A stretch of 64,000 nt of DNA from Actinernus sp. WN-2022 (GCA_030867875.1 JAOWCC010001634.1:38335403-38399402); one strand, 5' to 3'. Shown: positions 10,374 to 21,239, numbered from the stretch's first letter. The notes: generated by a model from the sequence alone, not told the origin. Program-made: numbers and translations.

Positions 10374-12523
10374 CACAGGCAGCCCATGATTTTTACAAGG
10401 AATGTATGGGAATTTTTAGAAAAAATCTAAAACTGTACTAAAATGATCAATAAAGTCATGAAATCTTACCTGTGTGTTGTGAAGTTGTTCCTATACATCA
10501 CTGATGTGTCTATTTCTGGTTTGAGGCACTTCCGGGCTTTTTTCCCCTCCCCTATGTATATATTGAGATCCCCTATATATATATATATATATTGAGAAGG
10601 CAGGAAACACGAGACGCCATTAGTCCACGTGGCGACTTCGAGGCCTCGTAATTCTTCGAAAATCCAAACTTGCAACATTTCACCTCCAGAAACCCTTTCT
10701 TACATTCCTCTAGCACTCATTTAATCGATCCATCGCTTATTTCCTCGCTTTGTAAGTACTCAAATTCGACGGTTTCTGCAGCTAATCTCAGTAGCATGTA
10801 ACGAGCCGGGCCGTCAGTTTGACATTTTTTCATGGGCTGCCTGTGCTACTTGAACCACAGGCAGCCTGTGGTTGAACGTGGCTTTTCTTCGGGAGCAATG
10901 ACGAACGAGTGTCGAAGGAATCCAACACCTCCGTGTTTTTTCAAGGAGATTCGGAGAACGAAGTCATTGTGCTCAATCGACCAATCGCTGAACGGTGAAA
11001 TCTGCAGGGCAGACCCACGAACTTTTCAAATAGAAATACAAGGCATATTAGCCATTAGAAGAGCATAATGGAATGGACAGTTTTACTTTTCATTGAATCG
11101 TCAAATAGGCAGTAGCAGAATGCCACTAGTGCACACCACCACAAAATTTCGTCCAAGGTTTTTCAGACGCGTTACGGTTTCGTCTACTCAACAGGATATT
11201 AATAGGGACTTTAAGCAAAACAGTCGGCAACGTCTTCGACGACAGCATAAAACAATAGCCTTAATTACAAAATACAATAGCTGCACGTGAAAATGCACGC
11301 GGTCGCCTACATTTTCACCGTTCTCTGCAAAAACACAACGTGAAAACCCCAAATCGTACGTTTTAAAGAGAACGCGATCGTATAAGAAAGTAAATCAATC
11401 CGTTTTTCGTTTGGCGTGAACGGAACTCTATACTCGGTCATATTTTTTCGAAAATCTGGTTATGAAAAACAATTCAAGGCGAACAAGGGAAATAGTAGAC
11501 ACCCAATTTTGGGAGAAAACACTTTTCTACGTCCCGTCGTCATTGCCGTCGCAGGTTCTGGTTCGGAGTGCTTAAAGTCCCTAATATGTCCTGCTTCGGA
11601 AGTTCTAACTGCTCTTTGCTCATCTGTTAGGCTCCAGGAAAGATAAGGATTAATACGAGTTCTCACTGACCTATTTGGTATGGATTTGGCACACCATATT
11701 CTAGCCGCTACACAGACGTATTTTTTCACTCTCATATTGCAGTCAGTTCAACAAAATTGTCTATAACAAATTCTTGAACAACTTACCTTGGTTCCATTTT
11801 TGGTTATTTTACATTTGAAACAGCTTTTGAAGAGAACTAAATCAAGAAATCGACTACATTTCTATTTGACATTTACTTCACCTGAAAAGTTCATGGGTCT
11901 GCCCTGCAGATTTCACCGTTCAGCGATTGGTCGATTGAGCACAATGACTTCGTTCTCCGAATCTCCTCGAAAAAACACGGAAGTGTTGGATTCCTTCGGC
12001 ACTCGTTCGTCATTGCTCCCGAAGAAAAGCCACGTTCAACCACAGGCTGCCTGTGGTTCAACTAGCACAGGCAGCCCATGAAAAAATGTCAAGCTGTCGA
12101 CGGTACCCCCGGCCGGCTCGTTACATGCTAGATTAGCTGCAGAAACCGTCGAATTTGAGTACTTACAAAGCGAGGAAATAAGCGATGGATCGATTAAATG
12201 AGTGCTAGAGGAATGTAAGAAAGGGTTTCTGGAGGTGAAATGCTGAAAGTTTGGATTTTCGAAGAATTACGAGGCCTCGAAGAGTCGCCACGTGGACTAA
12301 TGGCGACTCGTGTTTCCTGCCTTCTCAATATATATATATAGGGGAGAGAAAAAGCCCAGAAGTGCCTCAAACCAGAAATAAACACATCAGTGATGAAGAG
12401 GAACAACTTCACAACACACAGGTAAGATTTCGTGACTTTATTGATCATTTTAGTACGGTTTTAGATTTTTTCTAAAAATTCCCATACATTCCTTGTAAAA
12501 ATCATTAGCTTGGGCTGCCTGTG
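10374..12523. mobile_element. 2.15-kb foldback transposon with ~660-bp inverted arms
   Basis: The left arm (10,374 to about 11,040) and right arm (about 11,865 to 12,523) are long inverted repeats that run inward from CACAGGCAGCCCA termini. The whole unit is flanked by the 7-bp direct repeat GTCGCAT (10,367-10,373 and 12,524-12,530), and the R4 copy at 8600-8790 shows the uninterrupted site. Each arm is itself bounded by CACAGGCAGCC/GGCTGCCTGTG motifs, so an arm resembles a smaller ~470-bp element used twice. The middle (11,041-11,864) has no transposase and holds a MITE. Non-autonomous; a 7-8 bp duplication would suit hAT or Mutator-like enzymes. Confidence 0.85.
11204..11582 (+). mobile_element. 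AGGGAC-family MITE, copy 1 (TSD AAT)
   Basis: Termini AGGGACTTTAAGCA and its inverse are flanked by AAT on both sides (11,201-11,203 and 11,583-11,585). The internal sequence matches the copy at 32,648-33,019, including ACATTTTCACCGTTCTCTGC. It is nested in the foldback element. No ORF of note. Confidence 0.8.
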
Positions 12524-12530
12524 GTCGCAT

Positions 12531-12979
12531 TCGGATTCTGAGAATTGCAACTAATTTATGCATCGTGAAACGGCTATCTGCTACGTCATCAGTATGGAAT
12601 TTTCTGCCTCGCTACCCAGACGTCTCTTTCGCGAGTGGGGGAGCGATAAGAGTCGGCTAGTTTCCCAGGCTACCAATTTGACAGAAAGCTTACTGATAAT
12701 CATCTTAAAGTTTTGACCCCGTGACAAACGAACTCACCAGACTTTTCAGCTACGAACTCAATTCATTTTGGTCTGAAAATGCATGTTGCTTATCGTATGT
12801 CTGCTCTCCGTGACAATGCTCTTGTAATAGGTATATACACCTTACACAGCACACCATACAAATAGATAATACTATTAAAAGCATATACACCACTGTTGGC
12901 TACGCACGCTATTTCTAACTTAGCAAAATATCAACAAAAGTAGTAAAACATCAAGTAATTCATCGGACTATGCGATTCA
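12531..12979. other. No gene recognised
   Basis: The first ~45 bp complete repeat R4. The remainder is AT-rich intergenic DNA. Confidence 0.4.
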
Positions 12980-13094
12980 AGGAAAATCACATGCCTGACG
13001 AGGTAATTCCACGGAAAATTGCATAACAAACGCCAATTTTGGTTTTTAAGTGCAATTTTCCGTGGAATTGTCTAGTCAGGCATGTGATTTTCCT
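12980..13094. repeat. 115-bp hairpin element
   Basis: Arms of about 44 bp (AGGAAAATCACATGCCTGAC... and its inverse) surround a ~27-bp loop. Very high arm identity suggests a recent MITE or a stem-forming sequence. No target duplication was seen. Confidence 0.65.
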
Positions 13095-13185
13095 ATAACT
13101 GTTAAAAATTAGAAACAATAGCGATGAGCTTCGCTGATCGATCGCTTACATTGTCATTGTTTTAATTTGGCAAAGTTTATGCAAT

Positions 13186-13382
13186 AGACCCTTTCAGCTT
13201 GCCTGCAGTTTGTTACCCCATTTCAGACCGACGTGATAGTTCTCCAAAGGATTCAGTGCTTTGTTTTCCAATTATATAAATTGGTACATTTCCTCTTGGG
13301 ATACAGAAAAACAAAAAAAACATACACAAGGAAAAGTCATGTGGTCTAAAATGGGCAACAAACAGGCAAGCTGAAAGGGTCT
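13186..13382. mobile_element. 197-bp MITE with AGACCC termini
   Basis: AGACCCTTTCAGCTTGCCTG at the left pairs with the inverse at the right end (CAGGCAAGCTGAAAGGGTCT). The terminal six bases are shared with the 3467-3626 element, though the interiors differ. It ends 79 bp before the start codon of the PAN/F5-8C gene, so it may contribute to that gene's 5' region. Confidence 0.65.
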
Positions 13383-13460
13383 GTTAGGTGTATATGTTGT
13401 TTCATAATTAATCCTTCAATATTCTCATTTCTAAGGTTTCTTTTTGGAGTTATTTATACA

Positions 13461-16400
13461 ATGGTTCTACTTGTGGTTATAACTGTCCTTATGTTGACAT
13501 GGACACACATCGCCATGGAGATGTGTTTGACAGCTTACAGCGACCGTGGAAGAGTTCTTTATGGCCATGTCTTCAAACAGTCAATTCCGAGTAGCGTGAC
13601 TGACTGTAGCAATAAATGCGCCCTTCACGGCAACTGTCACAGTCTCAATTACTACAACAGCAGAGCCTTGTGCGAGCTGAACAACGCCACCCACTTGTCA
13701 CACCCAGAGAACATGGCCAGTGTACCTCATGGTTCTTACTTGATCTACTTTCTCCACCCGTATGTTTGCAGCGATAAACTGTGTTTCAAGAACAACAAGT
13801 ATAACGGTTCCTGTGTTCTGAAATCAGACGGCATGAACTACTGGTGTAATCGTAAGTAACAGTGTCTAATATATATATTTAGCTCCCAATTATCTGAACT
13901 GAGGTAACAACCCGAAAAAAAACCGATAAAAACATAAAAATGTAACTCACTTGGTAGAATTAAGGGAAATCAGTGCAAAAGGTTTAGAAGGAAAAAGAAG
14001 ATAACAGAAAATGAAATGAGGAACAAGGGTGGGTAAAAATGAGCAAGATTCCACTTTCCGCATCATTGTTCATTAGACTATCATGGCGCAGTCGGACTTT
14101 TACGTCGATCGGTGAGTAAAATAGATCGAATAAAATCTTCAAAATCAGGCTATTATGTTTTCATGCATTAGTTGGCTTTGTTGCTTGGAAAACATTTTTT
14201 TTTAAACACGAACGTTTCTTTCCCGTTTGTGTTAGACGCTTGGATCGTGGCCTCTTATAGATACTCAATAGCGGGTAAACATTCAAACTGGAATTAAGAA
14301 ACTGACGATAGCTCAGAGATTACTTCATGGCTGCATAGCATAAACGATATTGCTACAAACTCATAGGTTTTCCAGACATAGTGCACGCTCTCATTGGCTG
14401 ATCCATGCAGGGTCACGTGGCAGTCATCAAAATCCAATGTATCCATTGTTGCCCGCCGTGTGATCACATCGTGACAGAAGATGGTGTGATGTGTTGCGCG
14501 CCACTGGCTAGCTATTAAAAGGCGGGAATATTACTTTACCAAAACGTTTAGCTAGATCTTCATCAAAAGCTAATCATTTTTCGTCGAAATAAAGCATTTA
14601 AAATGGACCCAGCTCCAAAGAAACAATTTACATATTTATCAAGCGCGCGGGAGAGAAATTGGCAGCTAAAAAAGGATACAAGAAAGACACAAAACGATAC
14701 TAAAAATGCCGTAGCGACGCTGGCAACGTTTTGTGTTGAAAAGCAGCTTCACGAAGAGAAGACGACAAACCTCGCTCGTATCAAGTAGTAAAACGTATGT
14801 ATATATAACAAATCAATAAATGCTTGTCCCCTCGGGAATCCGTCTCGGGGAACATCGAGGACCAGGGGCCAGTCAGTCATTAAGTGTTTACCGATTAATT
14901 TTAGGTATTATACACCTAATTGAATTGGGTAAAAAGCATAAAACATAAACGATACGATCCAATCGTTTTTGGGAAGATGGCACTGGCAAGCTTGTTAATA
15001 TGTGAATATGTACTTGTGGTTATTTTATTTTATATTTTGCTATTCTTTGGAAACAAAAACGCACGTACTTTCAAACATTTGCATATTCCTCAGTCACTGA
15101 GCCGGTCTTGTTTCCTGTTCGCTTAGCGATTACTTCACTCGTGTTAGTATACATATTTCCCCCAAAATCCGGTTCTCTACGGAGCGAGTCAACTGCAGTC
15201 TCTTTAGTATCATAACCAATGAAATATTGAAGCCATACAGCTCTCAAACGCAAATCTTCAGAGTATGATTTTGTTATGCTGTCAGTTCACCATTTTATCA
15301 ATTAGGTGTATAAATTTATGATATCCATGATTGTAGAATGACAGCCCACATAGAAATTTAATCATAAGACCGATTTGCTAACACCATGTTTAGTGTACTG
15401 ATTGATTGAGTGAGTGAGTGAGTGAGGGAATGATAGTATTTCCCCAACCCCAATAACTCGTGGATTGCTGACAGCATGACAATACGTCATTAACATGTGC
15501 AGTTTTAAAAACATATTTTACACCAATGCATTGTTGCATTTCCACAGATTAGCAAAGGCTGACATTTCTTTACTATAGACAGTATTTTTAACTACATTCT
15601 CATAGTAAACTTGTTGAGAGTCGTCAATGCATGCCCATCCGAATTAAATCTCGGCTCAAATGTGTCTTTCGTACGTCTTAGACACAGAGTGTGAAAATCA
15701 GCCACTTGGGATGCAGGATGGCGAGATTTCAAACTCCCAAATCACTGCTAGCTCCTATCTTCGCGGTGGGGAGGAGCCATACCAAGGACGCTTACACAAC
15801 AAACCGATTAACGGCTCGAGCAGAGGTGCGTGGGTGGCAGAAACTCAAGGTGTCGGAGAGTACTTACAGGTAGACCTTGGTAGAATGATGCTAATAGGGA
15901 AGGTGGCGACACAGGGACATGGAGGTGGCAAACATCGCAAATGGTGGATGAGCAGCTACAATATTTCTTACAGTAGCGACGGTAACAAGTGGATTGAATA
16001 CAAGCAAGCAGGCAGTGTGAAGGTAAAGGTCGCTACACACGAGGGAGACTTGTCCCCTCGTCTGAACTAGGAAAAATATTGTGGCGGGGACAAAATTTTG
16101 TCCCCGGGACTTGTCCCTTCAAATCAAACTGGTTTTACTTGAGGGAACAAGTCCCGGAGACAGAATGACAAGATTTTTCCTAGTTCACACGAGGGAACTT
16201 GTCCCCGGGACTTGTCCCTTAGTGTGTACGCAACAAGGCATTTGTCCACGGGACTTGTCCCTGGTACCTGTCCCCTCGTGTGTGCCGACCTTAATGTTAT
16301 GAAGATAATATATCACTTACACTTGCACATCTTGGATGAACTGAAGTAATGCAAAATTGTAGCTTTAAAATGAGACATTATTCAAGCTTCACTACACCCT

Positions 16401-18097
16401 GAAAATCAAAATATCAGAAATATTTAACTGATTTAAAACCGTTTATATCCGCTCATTGTTAAAATCATATTAAACCAGGTTTACTAGCTTTTGTAACTGA
16501 AGGATTCAAGGGGCACTGGCAATCGAATTGAACCTTCCAGTTTCTCAATTAAAACAAAACTACAAAAATAACACCCTGAGATAAAAAGAATACAATGTGC
16601 TTTTCATACTTTTTCGATATATGGGATGGCAAATAATAAAGTTGATTACTTAAGCATATTCTAGAAACCTGATTTCGGTTTATACACATGCAGTGAACCT
16701 ATTCAAGTTACTAAACTTTTCTCTTAACAGCAGTAGTTTCATTCACTCGAGTCTTTAATTGCCATCCTAGCTTCATCAAAATTGCCTCAAATTTTCTCCA
16801 GTATTACTGGAAAACCTACTCTGCTAGTCTGACTAGTTATTTTTGTCTTTTGTCAGAAGAACGTTTATCATTTGGGAGTTAGCATAGCTCCTTTAAACAA
16901 GGTTTGGTTAAAGACGTCTGTACTTGTGCCCGTTTGTGTACTCCTCTCAAAGTGCCTATGAAGTGAAAAATTCATATTAAATTTTAGTATTCCATTGGCC
17001 ATTTTGTGCAATTAAAAATATTTTTGGAAAGCGAGAACATTTTTTTTTTTCTTATTAAACGGTCAGGCATAATTGCCAAAACTCATTCGACATTTTTTAT
17101 GCCGTTAAAGATATGCTAATCACATGCGTGACGTCAGTTGATATGCACACTATGTTCGTCTTCGCGTAAATACGACAAAATACAGTGCGATTTTTGTCCA
17201 ATTTTCATTCTAACTATGTCTCAATAGAGGGGCCTCGCCGTCTGTCATGTCAGTTTTTTTTCTCAAAGAAACCTTGCCGTCGGCCATATTTGTACTTGTG
17301 CAAACCAACTGACGTCACGCATGTAATTAGCAACCGTTAACGCCTGACTTCGACACGGAATAAAATTATGTTCGCGCTCTCCAAATTTATTTTTAATTGC
17401 ACAAAATGGCCAATGGAAGACTAAAATTTAATATGATAAACTGACAACGGGGTCGATTTTTTTCATGGGCACGGATAAATATATGAAAATAAGCGGTCTC
17501 ATACTTCACTGTCATGATCATACCCTATTCCAGACTAAAAATGTGAAATTTATTACCCTAACTAAATATAATTCGAAAACCCTGATACCCATACCCGTAT
17601 AGCGTATGTGTGGAAGTTCAATAGCCTCCTCCGCAAGCATCTCTAATTTTCGAAGAAATCAGATTTAAAAAATCGTGAATTGGGTTACCTGTGACTCCGG
17701 GAGAGAAGAGGAGGACTATAGAGATGCCTGCGGAGGAGGCTAGAAGTTCAACTCATTTCTATAATTCCATTATCCTTGAGGAGAGAACAGTCCATTTTCC
17801 TTCCAGAGCATACGTGTTTGAGGTCCGTAGTATTAATACATTTTAAGAAAAAATAAAGGGTATCAATAGAAAGACTGCCACGAAACTGACGTAAAACGTT
17901 GAACGGTCAATTAACTATCACTACGTACGTTTTACTTTTACCTTTTTCAGGTTTTTCCCGCAAATACTGATCAGAAGTTAGTTGCGACCAATACATTGCC
18001 TGGAAAGTTCCCTGCTCGATATGTCAGGATTGTAGCTCAGACTTGGCATGAAAAGATATCGATAAGAGCTGAGCTGTACGGATGCCATGTTCCTTAA
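13461..18097 (+). CDS. Secreted PAN/apple + F5/8 type C (discoidin) protein, 3 exons
   Basis: Exon 1 is 13,461-13,851, exon 2 15,682 (or 15,688)-16,022, exon 3 17,951-18,097; all borders are GT-AG and the phases fit (1, then 0), giving about 292 residues. Residues 1-20 are a hydrophobic signal peptide. Exon 1 then encodes a PAN/apple module (C..Y, DCSNKC, C.S.NY, LCELN, GSYLIYF) and a cysteine-rich stretch. Exons 2-3 encode an F5/8C domain: ITASS near the start, YLQVDLG, KVATQG, YNISYSSDG, then NTD, ARYVRI and a final RAELYGC. Such proteins bind carbohydrate or lipid outside the cell. Exon 2 has two in-frame acceptors 6 nt apart (TTAG and ACACAG). An extra EGF-like exon between exons 1 and 2 may have been missed. 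Introns hold several MITEs. Confidence 0.8.
14083..14111 (+). other. Possible short first exon
   Basis: ATGGCGCAGTCG opens a 9-codon frame that ends at a consensus donor (CG then GTGAGTAAA). It lies in intron 1 of the PAN gene. No downstream exon could be assigned, so it may be chance. Confidence 0.15.
14603..14788 (+). CDS. 61-aa hypothetical protein
   Basis: Short, basic, single-exon frame (MDPAPKKQFTYLSSARERNW at the start). A TATTAAAA motif lies about 90 bp upstream and AATAAA about 27 bp downstream, so it could be a compact transcription unit. The central TKNAVATLATFCVE faintly recalls the N-terminal helix region of DUF3504/Crypton-type recombinases, but it is too short to assign. It lies in intron 1 of the PAN gene on the same strand. 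Confidence 0.3.
   Translation: MDPAPKKQFTYLSSARERNWQLKKDTRKTQNDTKNAVATLATFCVEKQLHEEKTTNLARIK
15400..15430. repeat. GAGT microsatellite
   Basis: Four to five GAGT units in intron 1 of the PAN/F5-8C gene. Confidence 0.6.
16027..16291. mobile_element. 265-bp MITE with TAA duplication, next to a splice donor
   Basis: Termini AGGTCGCTACACACGAGGG and the inverse of AGGTCGGCACACACGAGGGG are flanked by TAA (16,024-16,026 and 16,292-16,294), a TWA triplet as used by PIF/Harbinger elements. The interior is built from repeated (G)GGACTTGTCCC blocks and a nested inverted pair GAACTAGGAAAAAT. It begins four bases into intron 2 of the PAN/F5-8C gene. Confidence 0.7.
16951..17472. mobile_element. ~520-bp foldback/MITE
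   Basis: Arms of about 90 bp: CATATTAAATTTTAGTATTC and CCATTGGCCATTTTGTGCAA on the left recur inverted near 17,385-17,437. Closer in, CATGCGTGACGTCAGTTG (17,122) pairs with CAACTGACGTCACGCATG (17,305), placing one TGACGTCA in each arm. No coding. It lies in intron 2 of the PAN gene. Confidence 0.7.
17622..17742. mobile_element. 121-bp MITE with 9-bp duplication
   Basis: Termini TAGCCTCCTCCGCAAGCATC and its inverse are flanked by the exact 9-bp direct repeat GAAGTTCAA (17,613-17,621 and 17,743-17,751). A relative lies at about 59,009-59,142. A 9-bp duplication is typical of Mutator-like elements. Intronic. Confidence 0.8.
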
Positions 18098-18211
18098 AAG
18101 GGTCAGTTTTATAATTGGTACGAGTGTGACAGATGGCAAACTGGTGTTAGCGCCACCTGATTGAAGATTGTATTGTATTCTTGACGAGAAGCGCTACATT
18201 TCATTCCTAAC

Positions 18212-18217
18212 AATAAA
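18212..18217 (+). terminator. Poly(A) signal for PAN/F5-8C gene
   Basis: AATAAA lies about 115 bp after the stop codon at 18,095-18,097, a normal distance for a short 3' UTR. Confidence 0.45.
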
Positions 18218-18814
18218 TGTCAGTTTCAAGAAATTGACAACATAAATCAGGGGTGAAATTTACATGATTTTGATGCAAGGGCCCGATTACAATTCTATAG
18301 GACCACAAAAATTAGGAATCCTGTCAGAGGGGATGATTTTGATGTATGACATTCATTTATACCTGCTGGCATTGAAGAGTAAAAAATAACTAGATGAACA
18401 AGATGATCACTTTTTGGCCAAAACATTTATTTTCTGAAGTCGTTCTACTCCCCGTAGCTCATTATATGATTTTAGCAATAGTACAAGTTACACCTTGAAA
18501 CAATCGTCTGATGATAAGGAATCATTTGCGCCTGCTAAAATTGTGATCACACCCTCATGTAAAAATATCGTAAATTTCGTCTTCGATTTCACCGGTCAAT
18601 TTCATGAAATCAACACTACTTGTTAGTAGCACAATGTGGCACTCGCGATGCATATTGTAATCACATCATGATCACAAGTATAAAAGACATGGTACATTTT
18701 CAAAATACATTTACATATTATGTCGTACGGGCCCTTTTTTGCCTGACGCGGCCCATATAATAGTGTAACATACCTTCTTTAGTCCGGTTTACACGACAAG
18801 CATTTCCACGCCGG
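18218..18814. other. No gene recognised
   Basis: Intergenic sequence downstream of the PAN/F5-8C gene. Nothing supportable. Confidence 0.4.
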
Positions 18815-19245
18815 GCACAAATGATCGTAAAAACGGCGGGTTTTACATATTTTTAAACGTTTTCGACATAGAAGAACGAATTTTGGTAGGTGTGTAAAGG
18901 AGTGTAAGCAAAACATAATCTGATAAGTTAAGCTAATATAGCCATCACTATGACGTCACAATAATGTCATATATCCTTTTGTAATAGGTTTCTTATAATT
19001 TTGTATTACCTCTAAAAAACGTTTTATTATATCTTTTAAAAATCTCTTGTTCATGAGAATGAAATAATCGAAAACCCGTTCTCGATCGGTTAAGTAAACG
19101 AATGTTATTATTAAATTTTGAATTTTGGTAATTTTCCCGCCAAAATTTGGCGGGAAATAAATAGCATAAAACTATTTATGAAAAAGTCGCTTGTTTTAAC
19201 TTTTACATTTCGAAATACTGGTGCATCATATTTTGCACAATAATA
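18815..19245 (+). repeat. Dispersed repeat R1, copy 2
   Basis: Collinear with 3404-3960 but without the MITE at 3467-3626, so it serves as its empty site. It has its own ~45-bp insertion containing the palindrome TTTTCCCGCC/GGCGGGAAA around 19,134-19,160. Confidence 0.75.
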
Positions 19246-19251
19246 CTTGGC

Positions 19252-19600
19252 ACGAACACACAGGCCGAGACCGTTATGAAGGGTGAACAGGGTCAAAAAT
19301 GTCATAATTACATGATTGTACGTTTTATTGGGTCGTGCTGTCATTTTATTGGGTCGTATTGACGTTTTATTGGGTGGTATTGACGTTTCATTGGGTAGTG
19401 TCGATGTTTCATTGGGTGGTGATGTCGTTTTATTGGGTCGTGTGACCATTGTCATTTTATTGGGTCGTGTGGACGTTTCGTTTCGGCGTGACGTCGTTTT
19501 ATCCGATCGGGTCATTGTTTTATTGGATCGTGATGCCGTCTTATCCGATGAAGTCCAGGTCGGTGCGACACTGTTTCATTGGATTGCCGTTGTTGTTTTA
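19252..19600 (+). repeat. 21-bp-period degenerate tandem array, copy 1
   Basis: About ten units of the type ATTGGGTCGTGTTGACGTTTT, drifting to ATCCGATCGGGTC. The 21-bp period keeps frames open on both strands (heptapeptide-like LLGRVDV or RPNKTTS), which explains the long open frames here; I do not call them genes. The same array with shared flanks lies inverted at 26,219-26,640. Confidence 0.7.
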
Positions 19601-19658
19601 TCGGGCTATGCGCCTTCAGAACGTGTTACCTGCGGTCGCACCCATTAGTCACCCAGGG

Positions 19659-19985
19659 CACACAGCGGTCAAACGTCTGCGCGTGCGTATTACGGTCAGA
19701 TTTCCCGCGCAAAATTACCTTAAAACGTATTACAGTGAACTTCTACCCCAAAAAGTTAAGAAAAATACGTGAAAGTTAAGCTTTTCATTTTCACAGTCGA
19801 CGGGAAATTGAACAAACTTCAAACTGTGAGTTTACCCAAAATTTTCGTAATTTACCAAATAAGTTCTCAAGGTTTGAAAGCGGGTTTGTGAACAGTGACG
19901 GCCGCCGGCTCGCTTTGAATTTGATTTGGAAACGTTGTTGTTGCAAGACTTTTAACGCATGCGCAGACGTTTGATTGCTGTGTGC
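19659..19985. mobile_element. ~327-bp MITE with 8-bp duplication ACCCAGGG
   Basis: Terminal repeats CACACAGCGGTCAAACGTCT and its inverse end (AGACGTTTGATTGCTGTGTG) are flanked by ACCCAGGG (19,651-19,658 and about 19,986-19,993). The inverted paralogue at 26,213-26,235 reads straight through as GCCCAGGGTCTC, confirming an insertion. An 8-bp duplication suggests a hAT-type enzyme. Confidence 0.75.
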
Positions 19986-19999
19986 ACCCAGGGTCTCAC

Positions 20000-20600
20000 G
20001 GCTAAGTAATCCATGTCCAGAAAAGTCGAATGAAAATGGGCAGGGTTTAATATTCTAATTATTGCTGTGCCATTCATTCTCATGATTTTATTACGTAGCT
20101 GATTGGTTCACACGGATACGTGATACAATTTTCTGAATTAATCAAAAATGGCGACTCGAGCTTAAGCGAGACGGGAGAAAAAATCAAAGTTGCCGCGGAC
20201 TCCCATAAACCATCACTTCTCCCTCGGTACTAGTCCCAATTGAAAAATAAACAACAAGGAACGCCTGCTAGATAATTTTACAAGATGGCCGACTCGTTTA
20301 AGCAGCCAAGGGGGAGGAAATGCTATAGTTTTACCCAATCTGTGGCTAGTTTTGAGACTCTACTGGCAAGTCCTTTGAACCTTCATTATTACACAAACTG
20401 GATTTCCAAAACCGAGCCGATTGAAGTACACAAAGTGTTGGAATTAGGGTAAAATCACGAAGCAATGTCCGATCTTTCAAAAGGAATCGAAGGTGAGGAT
20501 AGTAACGCTCGATAAGTATTGCAAACGAAGTTATAATTCAAGCTGTTGAGGTTTTTCGTCATACTACTCCTTAAAATGGCGACTTGATTCTCAGTGCAGC
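20000..20600. other. No gene recognised
   Basis: Two ATGG-type starts (near 20,148 and 20,284) open only short frames. No domain recognised. Confidence 0.35.
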
Positions 20601-20870
20601 GCGATATCTCCCCAAAACGACCCGATATTCAACGGTAAGTTACCCTTTTTGTCTTCAAAGCAAAGCTTATTAGTGTATTGTTCTATATGGAACCAATGTA
20701 AGTTGGGGGTTTTATTGTGCTTAGAAATATCAGAACATGAACATTTTAGCACCATACATTTACTGTAATGTTGAGAACGTCCCAGAGGGCAATGTTTTCT
20801 AAGTATCACGCTTCAACTGCGCATGTCCATTCGATTTTTCTGGCCATGCATTTTCCCGCCATTTTTCTGG
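20600..20870 (+). repeat. Dispersed repeat R3, copy 1
   Basis: The reverse complement of 28,895-29,140 matches this region, including GCGCATGTCCATTCGA, the TTGAGAAC..CC..GAGGGCAA stretch and TTTTCTAAGT. It abuts the coding-like exon that starts at 20,934. Confidence 0.6.
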
Positions 20871-20933
20871 ATGATTTGGCCGGGCACCATTGCTACCTTG
20901 AGACGAGTTGAGTGTCTCTTCCTCAGTTTTTGC

Positions 20934-21064
20934 ATGGTTGCCGAAGTAATGGAAGGCAAGAGAAAATACAATGGCAAGGGCCTTACCAGTAATTTAACGG
21001 CTATGAAATCGGCGATCGATGAACTGGATCGTCTTAAAGTGCTACTACGGTCAAATTTTGACAT
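20934..21064 (+). pseudogene. Conserved coding-like exon, family 'MVAE..MEGK', copy 1
   Basis: The frame from ATG at 20,934 (MVAEVMEGKRKYNGKGL, then AMKSAIDELDRLK) is repeated with mainly conservative changes at 26,109-25,985 on the minus strand (MVAEAMEGKEKDNGKDL, IMKSAIDELDRLK). Conservation of a coiled-coil-like SAIDELDRLK suggests a real coding exon of a repeated element or gene family. After LDRLK the two copies diverge and this frame runs on to 21,224 without recognisable content. Function unknown. Confidence 0.4.
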
Positions 21065-21239
21065 ATCATTTTTTTCTCATATTCATAAAGTAGACTTGCT
21101 ATATTATTACCAGTTCAAACCGTTTTTCGATTCGACGACGGGAAGTCTTATTTTTATGCGAACCCGTTCCTGTGGGCGAGGAATGCCTAGTCATTTTTTA
21201 GCGTACGTGACGTCATACACTTAAGGTTATCGTATACCT

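Noticed and set aside
19111..19648. Open frames of 110-134 codons on both strands over the 21-bp array (RPNKTT / LLGRVDV repeats)
   Set aside because: Explained by the 21-bp period keeping all frames in register; the drift between units does not favour synonymous changes as far as I can see.
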